Counted from the first letter of the stretch, positions 50,367 through 63,576 are shown. The stretch: DNA of 64,000 nucleotides from Imbricaverruca yamaguchii (GCA_034440575.1 JAOTOL010001662.1:1362001-1426000); one strand, 5' to 3'. Program-made: numbers and translations. The notes: generated by a model from the letters alone, not told the origin.

Positions 50367-53300
50367 ATGGATATATACATATAAACTATATATTGTGTAT
50401 ATGTAATACAAATGCACCTGGTGCATGAGCTTGGTGGTACTGCATGTTTAAGAGGTACAGATATAGTTCACTGGAAATCAACACTGAAGGTACAGCTGAG
50501 GTAATTTTTTAACCCCAGGAACAGGAATTTATGTACCCGAAAATCAATCGCTGTGATGAAATTTGACGCCACCATTTCGATAAGAGTTGCTCGTTACATT
50601 TGGGTTCTGGGGTGTTGGTAATCATTGTTTTATTGTCTTCATAAATGCTACTTTTCACATTGTAACATCATTTTATTCGTCAAGTTGCCGAGTTTTTATC
50701 TTTCATTGCACATTTCGATGTTTTCACTGATGTTCTCCTTTGTACAGAATGTAGTTTTTTTTCCAGAGCATAGGTGACAGTTTCTGTTCCTCTTTCATAT
50801 TTCAAGTATTTCCAAATAACTCGGCACTTCCGCAGCAGTGAAATTAATGTACCGTTACGTTACGTCGCACTTATGCGCCATCGGCCACAATGATGCATGC
50901 TTCAGAGTGCCCAAGTAAATGTGTGGTAATCGCGCGGCTGAAATCAAGCTAATGATCTCCGACGTAGCAGCTCCGTGAGTTGAGGCTGTGTTGACCTCCG
51001 CCGCCGGGAGCTGGCATCACGGGGGTTCTGTGAACTGTGAGACAAGCGAGGCATGTCGGAATGGTGACACTGCCAGCTGCAACTGGTGCTCATATACTCC
51101 CCTCCTCTCAAAGTTGGCCTGATAAATCCAGCTGTTCGTACTTGATGTGCATCTGTGTATTTTGTCCCCCAGACACAAGCGCTTGAATCACAAGAAATGT
51201 CGAGGAAATACAATGCCACGTCTGGGTATGTTTTGAATCACGTCTCGCGCCAGGTGACTATCATGAGTGTTCACATTGCAGTAGTTACATACGGAGTTTG
51301 CACAGGTATTTCGGTATCGGACTCACCACTGCGAGTAGTAATAAGTTGCGACTGTTCTGACTTCACGATCTCAAGTACGGCTGCCAGTTACTGTTGATGG
51401 ACCGAATTGCGGTGCCCGCCGACGATCCTCTGCGCATAGTCCGCTCTGGTGTGCCAGAACCTCTCGGTAAAACCAAAATGTTTTGGCAAGCGGTGATCAT
51501 TAGGTGTCATTTCGGTGAGGTTGCCGTCCCTGGGCCCCCGTTTTACTCCAGATAATGTGCGTGAAGGCCGTTCAGCATTTACTAGTCCACTGCCCGCCGC
51601 CGAACATAATTATACAACGGTGATGTTACGAAGAATGCACGATTTTCTCCTGGACTCGTCTCGGGTGCTGATGTAGTTACCATCGTCACCTTGTTCTTCC
51701 GAAGGGCTTTCTGGCACGCAAATGTTTGTCCTCAAAGCTTCGAAGGTCAAGTATCAGTTGTGTGTGTGTGGTACTTTACCAAAATTTTTGGTAGGTGGTC
51801 GGGTAGGCTTTTCACCGTTTCTTCTGAAAAGCCATCTAGCTGAGACACCTGCCGTGATCGTGGCGTGTTGAGAGAGTGTACTCGAACCTTTCTGGAGGGA
51901 CTCCCGACCAATGGGCACCACCTTTTCATGGGAGGGGACATTTTCTCAAGCGCTCTGCTATATCTGTCAAGTGGCATGGGAACTGTCTCAGTTATATATC
52001 TTGTCTGCCTCTTTGCTCCCGTGCACTCTTGATGGCGAATCAGATCACCTTAGGGTCCATTGTTTGGGCGTCCAGGAAAGCTAGCGAACAGTGGATTGGG
52101 ATCACTGCCATCTCCCATAGGGCCATTCATTGGCGTCTCCAAAGTGAGGGAAGAAAGGCTCTTGCTCAAACTTCCCGCAATTATCATTGTGACATGCAGC
52201 ACAGGTAAGGAATCCGCCTAAGAACACTGCCCAAAGTACCTCGTGACGTCTTCATTGATAGACTGGTGGTCGGGGCAGATACGGAGAGGGGCACAAAGTT
52301 CATGCTCCTCATGGAAAGGTGTTCCTTAAGGAAACTGGGGTGCAACTCCGTCCCGTTCAACTAATTTTCAATAAAAAGGATGTCTCTTTCCGATGAAAAG
52401 ACGCCATTTCAAACGGATGGGAGCCTGCTTCGTACGCTCAAGTGAACTGAATTGCCGCTACCCGGTCAACGCATTTCATTCCGCCGAAGTCTCCTCCGGT
52501 GTCAATTATCGTGGATCTGCCCTTGCCTATGGTACAATCGATGAATTATGCCAATGGAAACCCGATCCATATCCGTACATTTTGCATGGCTTGAATAATG
52601 ACATCGATACAAGCACGCAACTGCTCATTACAGTGGCAGAACTAGGGGCACCTGGGGGCACCTGTCTCTCCTCGGTAGCCAAGTGGCGGTCCTTCGACTG
52701 GAAAGGGCTCCATCCAGGAAAACCATGAATACACCCCTTTCCCCCACAACCTACACCTCTTAGCGAGTTTTCAGCCTCGTTGAAGTCCGACCCTCCGGAT
52801 AATTGTTGCCCATCCCCTGCTCAACGAGCTCTTCAGCCGATAGCGGCCCCTCCGGAGACAATGGCGCCCCTCCAGAGCAAAGTACCCTCCTGACACAAAT
52901 GTCTGTATCCGCTCCTGGGTCATTTGCAGTAGAATTTCACTGAGTGCTGATTTAATGCAATTTTTGTCATTGTATATTTATCCACCATAATTGTCAGTAC
53001 TCTTCCGAAAAAAAATGTTCTGACATGGTTCTCTAGCGTGCTTAAACATATTAGCTACGCACCTCCTTGAAGGAGTAGTACACCTGTAATTCTGCGGTAG
53101 TGGAATAGTTATCTAGAGCGACTTTTTATAATTTGACAATAACTTAGAATGCTTCCATATTGCCGCGCCGGTATTTCGCCTATGACGCGCCATGACGGGC
53201 CGTAATTTATCTTGATTAAATACACACCGCAGGTTTAGGGTCGTGCCTATTCTGTGTTACTGGTATAACAGGTGAGATTCTCGTTGAAGCCGGCATTCAG

Positions 53301-53689
53301 TTGCGTTTTTTTGGCATCGTCGACACATACCTAGGTGGTCTAGGCATTCCTACGTGTCACCATTCTCCAAGTAGATACATATGTAGGTGTCTGCGAAGTC
53401 GTAGGGAAAGTGGAAACTTGGGTAATACGAAGTAAGTTATTTAAACCATACATGTAGGCAAGATAATGCTGGAACAATTATGTCACCGCATCAATGTAAT
53501 AAAATTCCGACATCATTTTTTGATAAGGTGGCAACAAGACAAGTTGTTACACACATTTGCCTCCATAATGGGAACACATGGGCAAGGTTTGGTTATGTTT
53601 TGTTAGTTTTGGTTCTTAAGTTGGAAAATGTGAAGACATTTTTCTTTCAAATAAGCTTCAGAGAATCAAAATAATTTTTTCTTCAAAAC

Positions 53690-54015
53690 ATTGTATGCTA
53701 GGTTGAGTTATGTAGGGTTAGGTGTTCTTAATTTGGATGTTTTAAGAACAGATTTGGTACATTTTTCAATTAAAAAAATTGTTTTTCTCTGAATCTAGGT
53801 TAGTCTATGTTGCATTCCATTAAAAAAACATCGCATTATATGTTCTGTTACCTAGCTCCAAGCCCTTTTTTGGTGTTATTTTGCCCCCAACATGGAAAGA
53901 AAGCATTTGCACAGAAAATGAGTGTTCCTGTCAGCATGGTCAGTGATAAACATTGCATTATAAATACAAATTCCAAGAATTCCTAAAATACCCTTAATGC
54001 ACAGATTTACCCCCC
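53690..54015 (+). repeat. Dispersed repeat family B, copy
   Basis: GCTAGGTTGAGTTATG and GGGTTAGGTG at the left; ATGGAAAGAAAGCATTTGCA, GATAAACATTGCATTATAAA and CAGATTTACC to the right match 39.14-39.48 kb in order. Confidence 0.75.
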
Positions 54016-54219
54016 CCCCCAAAAAAAAACCTGTGGCAGTTGGGTGAGTATGAAGTGAGCATGACTTTGGTATGATGACCAGATGGTCATTGGTATCAAT
54101 TCTAGGCCAGGAGTGCAGGAACATTTAGGAGAGTGCAGGAACATTTAGGCAACCACAGAGTGCATTCTCATATTTAAGTATTGCAATCTGAGCACCCTGC
54201 ATAGCTGGGCATTCTTCAA

Positions 54220-55250
54220 GTATTACCCTCACACATACTTTATCTCAACCATGTGTCCAAGCCATCATCAGCTGACCACTAGTCAGCTGTTGGTGATGTC
54301 ACTCAAAGGTGCAGACCCACCCCCAGCTAGGTGTACTCAATGACCCAAGGGCATCACCAGGAATATTTATGAGGGTTAGGTTAGGTTAGGCTTTCATCAT
54401 CAACCCCTTAAAAATGTCCCTGGTGACACCCTGTGGTCATTTCAGTGCACTCTGCTGGGAGTGTCCATATGTTTGAGTGATGCAATCAGATCAAACAGCT
54501 GGCTGACAGTCATTTGATAGTTAATTGGATGCATTGTTGATAAAAAGTGTGAGGGGTAATCAGGGTTAAAACAATGGTTTTTCATTAGGTGCAAGATGTC
54601 AAAACAAGCACAGTAGGATGTCAAAATTTACTATGAAATTAGTGTCACTTAAAATACTTTTGATCCCATTTAGACTTAGACATGAGTCAGTCGTGTAGGT
54701 ACCTATGACTGTACCTTTATCACTTGTTTGATATTTATATTTCAAGAAGAGCTATATTTGGGAGAGGGAGAATAATAACTGCTTTAAACTGATGTTGTAT
54801 GCCCTATCACATTATAGGTAATCCCTTTACCTGAAATTGCATTGCAAAATGTTCGTTCATCACAATTTCTTATCCAGAGCATGCATATGCTACTTATGAA
54901 TGAGCTACCATTAGAAAAGAGACATGAATACTTTATAGGCATGCATCAGTGAGCAAGGATGTAGATGCTTCTTGAAGAAGAATGTAGATGGAGTGTTCAG
55001 AAAGTGGCATATTGAACCCTATTTCATGAATAATTTATCACTGGGGGTAATACTTGAAGATTGCCCATAGCTGCAGGTTGGTGTACAGATCAGGTTGTAG
55101 CATGATTATGATGTACTGAGGTGTGCCTATCTAGGTAGGTACATATCAGTAATCACAAAGTATTACCCCTCACACTTTCCTTATATCAACAAGGTATTTA
55201 AACCATCATCAGCTGACTGCCAGTCAGCTGCTGGTGACATCACTGAACCA
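54220..55250. repeat. Dispersed repeat family C, three copies in two orientations
   Basis: TTACCC-CTCACAC, TTAT-TCAAC, CCATCATCAGCTGAC and AGTCAGCTG-TGGTGA-ATCACT occur in this order at about 54220-54310 and 55160-55250 (plus). A reverse copy (CAGCTGGCTGACAGTCA, GTTGATAAAAAGTGTGAGGG) lies at about 54490-54570. A further GGGGGTAATACTTGAAGATTG near 55046 mirrors CATTCTTCAAGTATTACCCTC near 54210. Confidence 0.7.
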
Positions 55251-55289
55251 TACCAAAAGGGGAATGTATGCTTAAATATGTTTTATTAA

Positions 55290-55450
55290 TTCTTATTATC
55301 ATCATTCCAATGCAATTTTTATTAATGTGACAAAGATGATGGAACCACTCATTTGCTGTGCAAATGCTTACTTTTCAGGAAGTGAGAAATATAGCACCAA
55401 AATATGGCTTTGAGTTAGATCACAGCATAAAAAGAAATGTTACAAAAAAT
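55290..55450 (-). repeat. Dispersed repeat family B, inverted copy
   Basis: CACTCATTTGCTGTGCAAAT, GCTTACTTTTCAGG and TAGCACCAAAATA are the reverse complement of the 53.87-53.95 kb portion. Confidence 0.7.
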
Positions 55451-57413
55451 GCAACACAACCTTAACATGTGCACATCCAAGGGGCAGATATCTGCCCCCC
55501 CTGTGGTTTTTCCTAATTTTCCACCATACTAATTGAGTTAGCAAGGCCAAACCTTGCATGGCTGCTCATTAATCTTCTGCATATCCTCACACATTTTTAA
55601 CCCTGGGTCATCTTAGGTCAGGTCACCAGGTCAGGTGAAGTGACCCAACTACACTCATTCTAGGTAGCATAACTTCCACAATAATTGGGCTGTTCATTTC
55701 AAACTTATAACACATCATGATCTCATCAGTGACCATAATGTGTATATCTGTTTTTTGTAGCATTGACCTGAGATCAGGTCATGGCCATGGCTTCCCCATT
55801 TTTATTCTATGATAAAATTTACAAATGTTTCTTGGTTACATATTTTCTCTCGGAATGATCTCACAATGGTTGTGGCATGTAGTTGGAAGCTATGCTCAAT
55901 GTTACCACTGACATATTTTCTCAGTGACCTCACCAAGGTCATCTGAGGTCAACTGAGATCCCTACACATTTCTGCACATTATATCACACTGCATTGAGCT
56001 AGAAGGCTGAAATTACCATCATTGTGCTTGTATCGCCAAGATGTGTCAATTGATACATTGCATGCCCTCTAGGGTACTTCATGACCTGGACCTGAGGTCA
56101 TAGTTTTGGTTGATCTGACCTTAAATCACACTGCCTATTGTCGATAGCACATTTCAGGACTGTCAAACAGCGTTCGCTGTTCAAACAGAGCTCACCAATG
56201 GATAGGCTAAAGCTTACTATGCTATAAAAATATAAAAAGCATAGTACCTACGTCATTGTGATGATGATCAAAGTGAAAAGGTGAAAATTCATGAGCCTAA
56301 TCTTGAAGAATGGCTCTGTAATTGAATGACACTTGAAAAATACTACGTACAATTTTGTCATAAACTTTTAATGTCTACCCTATTGGTGGTTGATATCCTT
56401 CAACCTGTGCTGCTCTTACACAGTTGTACAGCCACTATGAATGATGCATTTACATGCTGGTTACTTTAATTTGTTCCCACTGATTACCTGATGGAGAGGG
56501 CCACATGTGTAACAGGGAAATGGCTCTGGTTCCATGGCAATGTCCAGCAAGCTGTACCAGTTTCATTTTTCTGCATTTTGTTCATGAGCACTGCATCAGA
56601 TTATCAACACCTACATATAGAATTGAAGCCCTTGTCTTCCCTGGATAAGCTCCTGGAGGTGCCTTTGTAATCAAGGATACTGCAATACATGGATGCTGAT
56701 TATGTGCTTTGAGGGTGCAAGTGTGCCTCATGCACTTGCCATCCACCCCTGGTTGGAAATGGGCACAGCTAACCATAGACCTGGCACTGCAGCAGGCCCT
56801 GACCATCCATGCTGGCCAACTAAGAGATAACATGCATGATTTGTGTTTTCATGTCTCAGATGGTGCTTTTTGTTTCTACCCCTAGTAGCATAATTTGGTG
56901 AATGTTCTGGGTGCAAAATCACTTCAGATCTGCATACACGCTTGAAGAAATGTGGCTGTGCAAGCACCCTTAGGCAATGTGTATGTGACTGATAACAAGT
57001 ATTTGATTGTGCCACGCTTTTAACACCTGCCCTCGCTCGTCCAGCACACCTGTAGGAGCTTTATGGTATTATGACATATCTTAAAGTACAGCTTACTCTT
57101 TAAATATGACATGAGAATGGGATGGACAGTACGTGGACATGCTTGTCATTGCATTAGTGGCCAACAGGGCTAAGAAAACTGAATGGTGCTATTATGTGTC
57201 AGCCATATAGTATGCTTATTTTTCTACATCCATACAAGCCTGTCATTCCATGGTGTATCATTCCAGTCACTTCATGGTGTTTGTTTTGCATTGTATGTGA
57301 CTTTTTATGCAATGGTTGATATGCAATATGACTTGATTTGTTGGCAATGACTAATACTGCTGTGATATTTGCCAGGTTTGGTTTTTCAGCAAGCCTTGCA
57401 CAAGGACGACATC

Positions 57414-57474
57414 ATGTCCACCTTTGGTGGGTTTGGTGGCTTTGGTACTGCAACTACCAGTGCTGCCCCCTCAG
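57414..57474 (+). CDS. NUP54: NUP54 exon with start codon
   Basis: Exon begins at 57390 after GGTTTTTCAG; the ATG (ACATCATGTCC) is 24 bases in. It encodes the first FG repeats and ends S-G|GTAAAA. Confidence 0.88.
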
Positions 57475-60400
57475 GTAAAAATATATCAGTTTCAAGTTGA
57501 ACTGACCAGCGAGTACACTTGTTGTAGTGTCTCCAAACAGGCCTGCCAGGGAAGTGCAACTCAGTAGTAACCTCATTGTCCCCCAGTGATGTTGTGAAAT
57601 GGCATGGCAGGATCGATTCATTTGCCAAGTGATCCAAGTCCAATGAACAAGGGTGGATGCCTTAGCTAGCTACATCCCTGCCCCTCCCAGCGAAAACTCC
57701 TTATAGCTGTCAATGACTTATGGGTGTACTAAGTAAATTATCTTGTGTAGAAATGTCTGGGTGCTCCACTTCTGACTTACTACATTTGGATAGTCATTTG
57801 GACGCTCTATGGATAATTATTGGCGATGGCAGAGCCCATGTAAGTATAACTTCCCCATTCATGCGAAAATAGTGTACATGAACAGCCTAGCCTGACCACT
57901 GTAATGTTTAACCCCTCAGAACTGCTTTCATGTAGTGTGTCAAATCTTCCTCTCGTAATTCAAACTTATATCCAATTAACCCAGTGGAAGGAGTTGAAAG
58001 ACTGCTTTAAAAAGCCTTTCAATAACTTACCTTTGATGGGGGCATGTATTTTGTATGCTTGCACAATTGTTTGGACTTTGACTGGCACGATCCTTTTAGA
58101 TAAAGACGAGTGAGCTTTCCCGACATCAGCTTTCCTTGTCAAGGTTGTTGTTTTGGAGCAGACGTCGGAGTTGCTGTCCTACTAGCACTGAGCATATTGT
58201 GATGATGTCACCAGGCTCACAACGCATACTTTGTTGGGTGTCGGGAACACCATTGCACAGTTCGAATCATTTCTGGTCTATCGCGGTTCGTGTCACTGTC
58301 CACGTCTGTCAGGTTGTATTGTATTGGCTGACCTCACCTAGTCTGGAACGACATCGTCCTTTACGTTCGCCTGCCCCAACCTGGAGCATTTCCGACATTC
58401 ACCATTCTGACCCTCGTGTCTTTGACACCTTTAATTGCGGAGAGCTTGCAGAAAAAAAATCAACTGCCCCTACCGCACATTATGCAGGGAGCTTCTTTAC
58501 TTGGCGTGCTACTTTGCCACCAATATTCCGTGTAAAGTTTATATTTATTTACCCCATTATGGCAGGGTTCGTTTGGGCCTGTATCTATGGAGTGGGAGGT
58601 TTCTGCTTGTCTGAGATTTCGGGATCCATGGGGCCAATTTCAAGACTAGTTAGGTGGAGCAAATTGTACTGGTCTAATTTACACTATTAAAGTGTTAAAA
58701 AAGTTTCCAAATGACAAAGCTTCTCAGTGGCCATGTAAGGTGCCAAATATTATGCAAGCACATGTGAGACAGCAATGACTTAGCTGCTCCCTGTTACCGG
58801 AATATGATTAGTACATTGTCTTGGTCATTATTTTGTTGTATATCTTTTTAACTGGAATATGTTATGCCATTTTGTGTAAATCGCTGTGAATCCCAGACTG
58901 TCCACAATAGCCACAGTACTTGGAGGCCATGTGTCGTGCAATACAAAAAGCTAATACTTCTTTCGCTATCGTTAATACAACTTTGTTTCAGGCTCCCTGT
59001 TCGGAGCAACATCAACTCCATCGTTCTCGGGCTTCGGCACAGGGACTACCACGAAAAGTGAGATACAGAAGCGTATATATTGTTCCACGACATTGCCTCA
59101 TTGACTGATGCCCCATTTTGCCTTACTTAATCTGCCAATGCCAAGTTTACTTTTGCCTGTATTTTCTCGATTTCTCTTCGCCACGGGTGCATTCACCCCT
59201 CTTCTGCATTCACGGCATGATTCCTCTGTGGAAAGCGCGATTCTCCTCTCTCCCACTAGGTCTTGGGAACTTGCTGCCAGATAATTTACCTGGCAATGTA
59301 GTTAACAAAAATAATGGTGGTGAGATGTATCAGTCTGTCTTTTCAGCAAAAAAGAAAAGAAAAGCAGTGACAAACGTAATGGTACAAAAGGAGATGAGAC
59401 CTTTTTCTCGCATGGTTTTCTTCCTATTCCCTCTGACTTCTATTCCTGAATCTTTGTTGATTTCTAAATAAGACTTCATGGTGTCGGCGCGATGCTGAAC
59501 ATTGTAATTGCAGTAAATAGGAAAGTAAATAACCTTATGCTCTTCCTTAATAAAAAGGTAACTGGCCGATGAATGAATACAGTGAATGTATCCTCAATGA
59601 ATACAGTATACTTCAGCTACCGCCGCATTCTTATGGTTCTCCAGACAGCCACGTAAATGAAGTATCCGATGTCATCTGAAGAGGCATCAAATGAGTTGGC
59701 TTTTGTTAACCTGCTGGTGCATCGTGTTTCCCCACGAGTCTTGATCTCACATGGCACCGTTGTAATGACGTGTATGACGAGCCATGTGCCGTCCCCAGGC
59801 GTCACCTTCAACCAGCAGCCGGCCGGCACCAGCTTCGGAGGGTTTGGCACGGCCGCGCCGGCCTCGGCACCCGCCGCCGGCTTCGGCTTTGGTGCGCCTG
59901 CGTCCACGGCCCCCACCGGCTTCAGCTTCGGCGCGCCGGCGTCCACAGCCGCCACCGGCTTTGGCTTCGGCACGCCAGCGTCCACAGCCGCCTCCGGCTT
60001 CGGCTTCGGTGCGCCGGCGTCCACAGCCGCCACCGGCTTCAGCTTTGGCACGCCAGCGTCTACAGCCGCCACCGGCTTCGGCTTCGGTCCGCCGGCACCT
60101 GCAGCGGCCACCGGCTTTGGCTTCGGCGCTCCGGCGTCATCGGCCAGCACCGGCTTCAGCTTCGGTACGCCCGCGTCATCGGTCGGAACCGGCTTTGGCT
60201 TTGGGGCCCCGGCGTCCACGGCCGGCACGGGGTTCGGGTTCGGTGCGCCGGCGCCGGCCGCGGGCTTCGGTTTCGGCGGCACGGCTCCTGCTGTCGGCAC
60301 GGGCTTCAGCTTTGGCAAATTCGGCTCCGGCGCCACCGCGATCAAACCCGGCACAGGTGAGCCGTCTGGCGTGCTGAACATCCAGTCAAAGAGCACTGCC

Positions 60401-63400
60401 GGTGTTGAAGTGGAGACACTGTGCTATTGGCTGTGTGTAGTGGTGAAGGTACTGCGGTGGTGTGGGATGGAGGTACAATATGATTGTGTAGTGCTGGAGA
60501 TACTGTCGTGGTGTGGAATAGAGGTATGCTGTGGTGATTGTGTAGTGCAAGGGCAGCACACCTGGTCCGTGAGGGAGGAGCGAAAGCTGATCCGCTAGGG
60601 AGGGGTAGCCTGGCCTGTCAGGGAAGGGTAGGGTTTATGAATAGCCTGGACAGAAGTGACCTGCAGTGGAAGAGATAAGCTGATCTATTGGGAAAGGTGG
60701 GTCTGCTCTGTGGAGAAGGCAGATGTTGATCTGTAATCTGGCTTGTAGGGGAGAGGAAAGCTGGTCTGTGAAGGAGGGAGGCTATTCCATTAGGGATGGG
60801 TAAGCTGGCTTTTCACAAACTGTTTAGCTTCACTTTAGTTAAATGTCAAAGGTATTGGAATCTGCCACCGATGACGGGAATGAGGTGAGAGTTGGCAGAT
60901 ATGTATTGTAGTTTAGGGGCCATCAACTGCATATGTCATATAGCAGTCTTGGAAGATGTGTTGATAATGCTGGAATGTGATGTGTCCATGAACATAGGGG
61001 GGGGGGTGATAGTTGTGAGATGTGAGCGAGTAATGCTGGAATAATGTATACCACAGATAAAGAGAATGAAGTGATAGTTGTGAGATGTGTGGATAATTTT
61101 GGAATGCCATGTGCCACAGATTAGAAAAATGGGATGAGAGTTGCGAGGCATGTGGGTAATGTTAGAATATCATGTGCACAAGATCATAATAAGGTAGGAG
61201 TTGTGAGCTGTGTGGGTGATGTTCCTATACCATATGCCACATGGGAAGAAAATAAGGTGATAGTTGTGAGATGTGTGGGTAATGTTGGGATACAGTTTGT
61301 CCATGAACATAGTTAATAATGATTGGATGTTGAACTTGAATGTGTCTGATGTGAATCCGGCTGATTATAATTTAGTATTGTCTTGATGCATTAATTATTT
61401 GCGAGGCATAGTATTATGAGAGAGTATGTATCCACAAGCCATACCAATTCTTTAGCGATTCAAGGATATGGCAGCATGGACGCAGCAAAAGTTCCATGAA
61501 GTGTCCAGTCACCTCTAACTTTTGAAATCTGACATGAGCTGTTTTAACTCCATTGAACGTTTATCATCTCAATTTTATGTTTTGTTACTAGTGGCGGCTT
61601 ATTTTGAAAGCATTTGCCCGATGAGCACCATGCATAGTGTTCTAAATCGGAGCAAGTTTTCCCGATTAGGAAATTGTGTTTTTTGTTGTTGTTGTAACAG
61701 AATGAGAGTGAAGGAAAGCATAATCTGTGGTGGCATGCATAATACAACTATGGTGTTGAAATGTTTCCAGGTAAAAATGGAATGGCCTATAAAAATGCAA
61801 CAAGCCCTCCATGTGGGTGATATCAAATTTACAGATGACCACAACATATATACATTCGTTTATTATCCACTGCGTCGTGCTCATATGTCTCACCTGTGAT
61901 ATCACCTGTCTCACCTCACTAATCGCGCCAATCGGGACGTGGCAGGTGCTCCCGGCTTCGGCGCCCCGGGAGATGTTGCTGGATTCGGACAGCAACAGCA
62001 GCAGCAACAGCAGCAGCAGACTCCGGCACTGTACAGTGCCATGCTGAACGTGTCCATCTACGGTGACGAGCGAGACGCCATCCTGACCAAGTGGAACCAG
62101 CTGCAGGCCAAGTGGGGCGTTGGCAAGGGTGAGTCCGTCGGCAAACGGTGACCCAGGCCTCTGCGTCTCTGCCCGTCGCCGGCGAACAGCCGCAGGGCGC
62201 TCGCATCAGACTATGTGCGTCCATCGGACCGTTGGGCCTGGAATGACTGCATCGCGACGAAACAGTTGGTAACAGTCGAACTATTTGACGACTCCGAAGG
62301 AAAGTAATGAAACGCTTCGTGTACCTGTTCTTGTCGCGATCACCATGACAGTATAAGACCTCGTAAGCCAACTGTTGTGAAAGCGAAAGGATCGTTCTAC
62401 CCAGTGCATTTGGTACATTTGAAGGTAAGACCATTGTTCGTGTTTATTCATTAACTAACGATACAATGAAGCATCCTGGTAGAAACAGTATTTGTGTCCA
62501 TTTCAAAGTACCACATACAGGTGATACTTTGACATGTAACGGATTATGATTATTTATCCCACATTTTAGCTGAATATAATGACTTAACAAAATCATTTTA
62601 TAAATTTTGCACCGTTCTCCTTCAGAATGGAATCCAGTTTATTCGTGCAAAATAACCGATATTTAGCCCCGCCATGAATACCCAGTGTTCTATCAGGATG
62701 AGCACAACAGCGTGTTAGAACGAATTCCTAACGTAGACATTTGTTGTGTGCATATATGGGGCGTGTATCGGCCTAACCTTGACACAGTCCTGCAGTGCAT
62801 TGTACCCCGAACTACGGTGACCGTTCATTGGGCTTTACTCGGGGTGTCGTTGACCCCGTCGGTTGCCCGTCGCGTGGCTGCTTCAGCATCACCGAGCATC
62901 TGTAACGTCATGGACAGGCCGTCGCATGCCGTACGGCAACATCTCACCCTCTGCTGGTGGGCGTGGTGCCACCCTGACACGGAGAGCATGGCGACGTTCT
63001 GACGTCATAGACAGGCCGTTACATGCCGAATGGCGACATCTCACTCTGTGATGACGGCTTGGTCCCGTCAATACACAGGGAGACTGGCGACATCTCACTC
63101 TGTGCTGACAGTCGGGGTCCCCCGAACAAAGGAAACATGGCGGCCCGCTGAGGAGCGGCGTGATACCGCTACTGCTGATCCGTCGGGCACGGGTCCCAGC
63201 CGCCTATTTTCGGGTGAAAAAAGATGATCAAACCGGAACGGAACAATGTTTGCATTACGCGCCATGAACACGTGTAACCGCAGCCATGCTGTCGGCTGAG
63301 AAAGCCGCCAGACAGCAGCAGATGGGGTCGTTGATCGCAGTTTAGCTGACAGGGCTATGCTTTGGAGGATGCTGACAGCCCCGCCAGTAGTGTTGCTCGT

Positions 63401-63576
63401 GGTAACGGTGTCCGCCGGCCGGCAGGGTTCTACTCCGCCGAGGCGGCCCCGGCCGACTTCGGGCCGGACAATCCGTTCTGTCTGATGAAGGCGGTGGGGT
63501 ACGCCCGGCTGCCCACCGCCAAGAATGAGCACGGTCTGGTGGTGATGCGACTCAACAAGAAGGAGGCGGATGTCAG
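57414..63576 (+). CDS. NUP54: Nucleoporin NUP54, 3'-partial, five exons visible
   Basis: Exons 57414-57474, 58992-59057, 59799-60356, 61946-62128 and 63426-63576, all split after the first base of a codon (phase 1), join to 339 residues. The N-terminus is MSTFGGFGGFGTATT; a second exon gives GSLFGATSTPSFSGFGTGT; the third is a long FG domain with eleven or so GFGFGAPAST/GFSFGTPAST units. The fourth holds GFGAPGDVAGFG, a polyGln run and the conserved SIYGDERDAILTKWNQLQAK, WGVGKG. The fifth gives FYSAEAAPADFGPDNPFCLM, KAVGYARLP, EHGLVVMRLNKKEADVR. The DERD-ILTKWNQLQA-WG and NPFC--KAVGY blocks identify NUP54, the FG nucleoporin of the central NUP62-NUP58-NUP54 transport channel. The C-terminal coiled-coil exons lie right of the window. 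A run of 5' untranslated sequence from an acceptor at 57389 implies an upstream noncoding exon that I could not locate. Confidence 0.93.
58992..59057 (+). CDS. NUP54: NUP54 exon 2
   Basis: A 66-bp exon after CTTTGTTTCAG: GSLFGATSTPSFSGFGTGTT, then TK; ends AAAA|GTGAGA. Phase 1 on both sides, so skipping would keep the frame. Confidence 0.9.
59799..60356 (+). CDS. NUP54: NUP54 exon 3, FG-repeat domain
   Basis: A 558-bp exon after GTCCCCAG, from SVTFNQQPAGTSFGGFGTA to KFGSGATAIKPGT, ending ACAG|GTGAGC. Contains the 39-bp coding repeat. Phase 1 on both sides. Confidence 0.93.
59870..60310 (+). repeat. 39-bp coding repeat (13-residue FG units)
   Basis: Units such as GFGFGAPASTAPT alternate GFGF and GFSF cores, about eleven copies. 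Synonymous third-position differences (GGCTTC/GGCTTT) show they are not very recent duplicates. Confidence 0.9.
60870..61320. repeat. About 63-bp minisatellite in NUP54 intron
   Basis: Six or so degenerate units with GTGATAGTTGTGAGATGTGT, GGGTAATGTTGGAATA and CATGTGCCACA. Confidence 0.85.
60900..60955 (-). mobile_element. Diverged LINE-tail-like element at the edge of the minisatellite
   Basis: On minus: GCTATATGACATATGCAGTT, GATGGCCCCTAAACTACAAT. Matches the family core; the tail is eroded and no target-site duplication was seen. Confidence 0.6.
61946..62128 (+). CDS. NUP54: NUP54 exon 4
   Basis: After GGGACGTGGCAG: GAPGFGAPGDVAGFG, about ten Gln encoded by mixed CAG/CAA, TPALYSAMLNVSIYGDERD, AILTKWNQLQAKWGVGKG, ending G|GTGAGT. 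Confidence 0.94.
62860..63140. repeat. Degenerate tandem repeats in NUP54 intron
   Basis: Repeated GCGACATCTCACTCTGTG, GACGTCATGGACAGGCCGT-type segments with a spacing of about 55-115 bp, two to five copies each. Confidence 0.7.
63426..63576 (+). CDS. NUP54: NUP54 exon 5 (last in window)
   Basis: After CCGGCCGGCAG it completes Gly and encodes FYSAEAAPADFGPDNPFCLM, KAVGYARLPTAKNEHGLVV and MRLNKKEADVR, ending AG|GTGAAC, phase 1 to 2 transition. The gene continues beyond 64000. Confidence 0.93.

Larger units (their letters stand above)
50191..57389. other. 7.2-kb repeat-rich intergenic spacer
   Basis: Holds a TA/TG microsatellite (50311-50365), a mixed block at 50.9-52.9 kb with short unrecognised frames (51876-52208, 52393-52728 plus), dispersed family B copies (53690-54015, 55290-55450), a second dispersed family at 54.2-55.25 kb, and a stretch rich in AGGTCA/TGACCT (55.6-56.13 kb). 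No supported gene. Confidence 0.6.
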
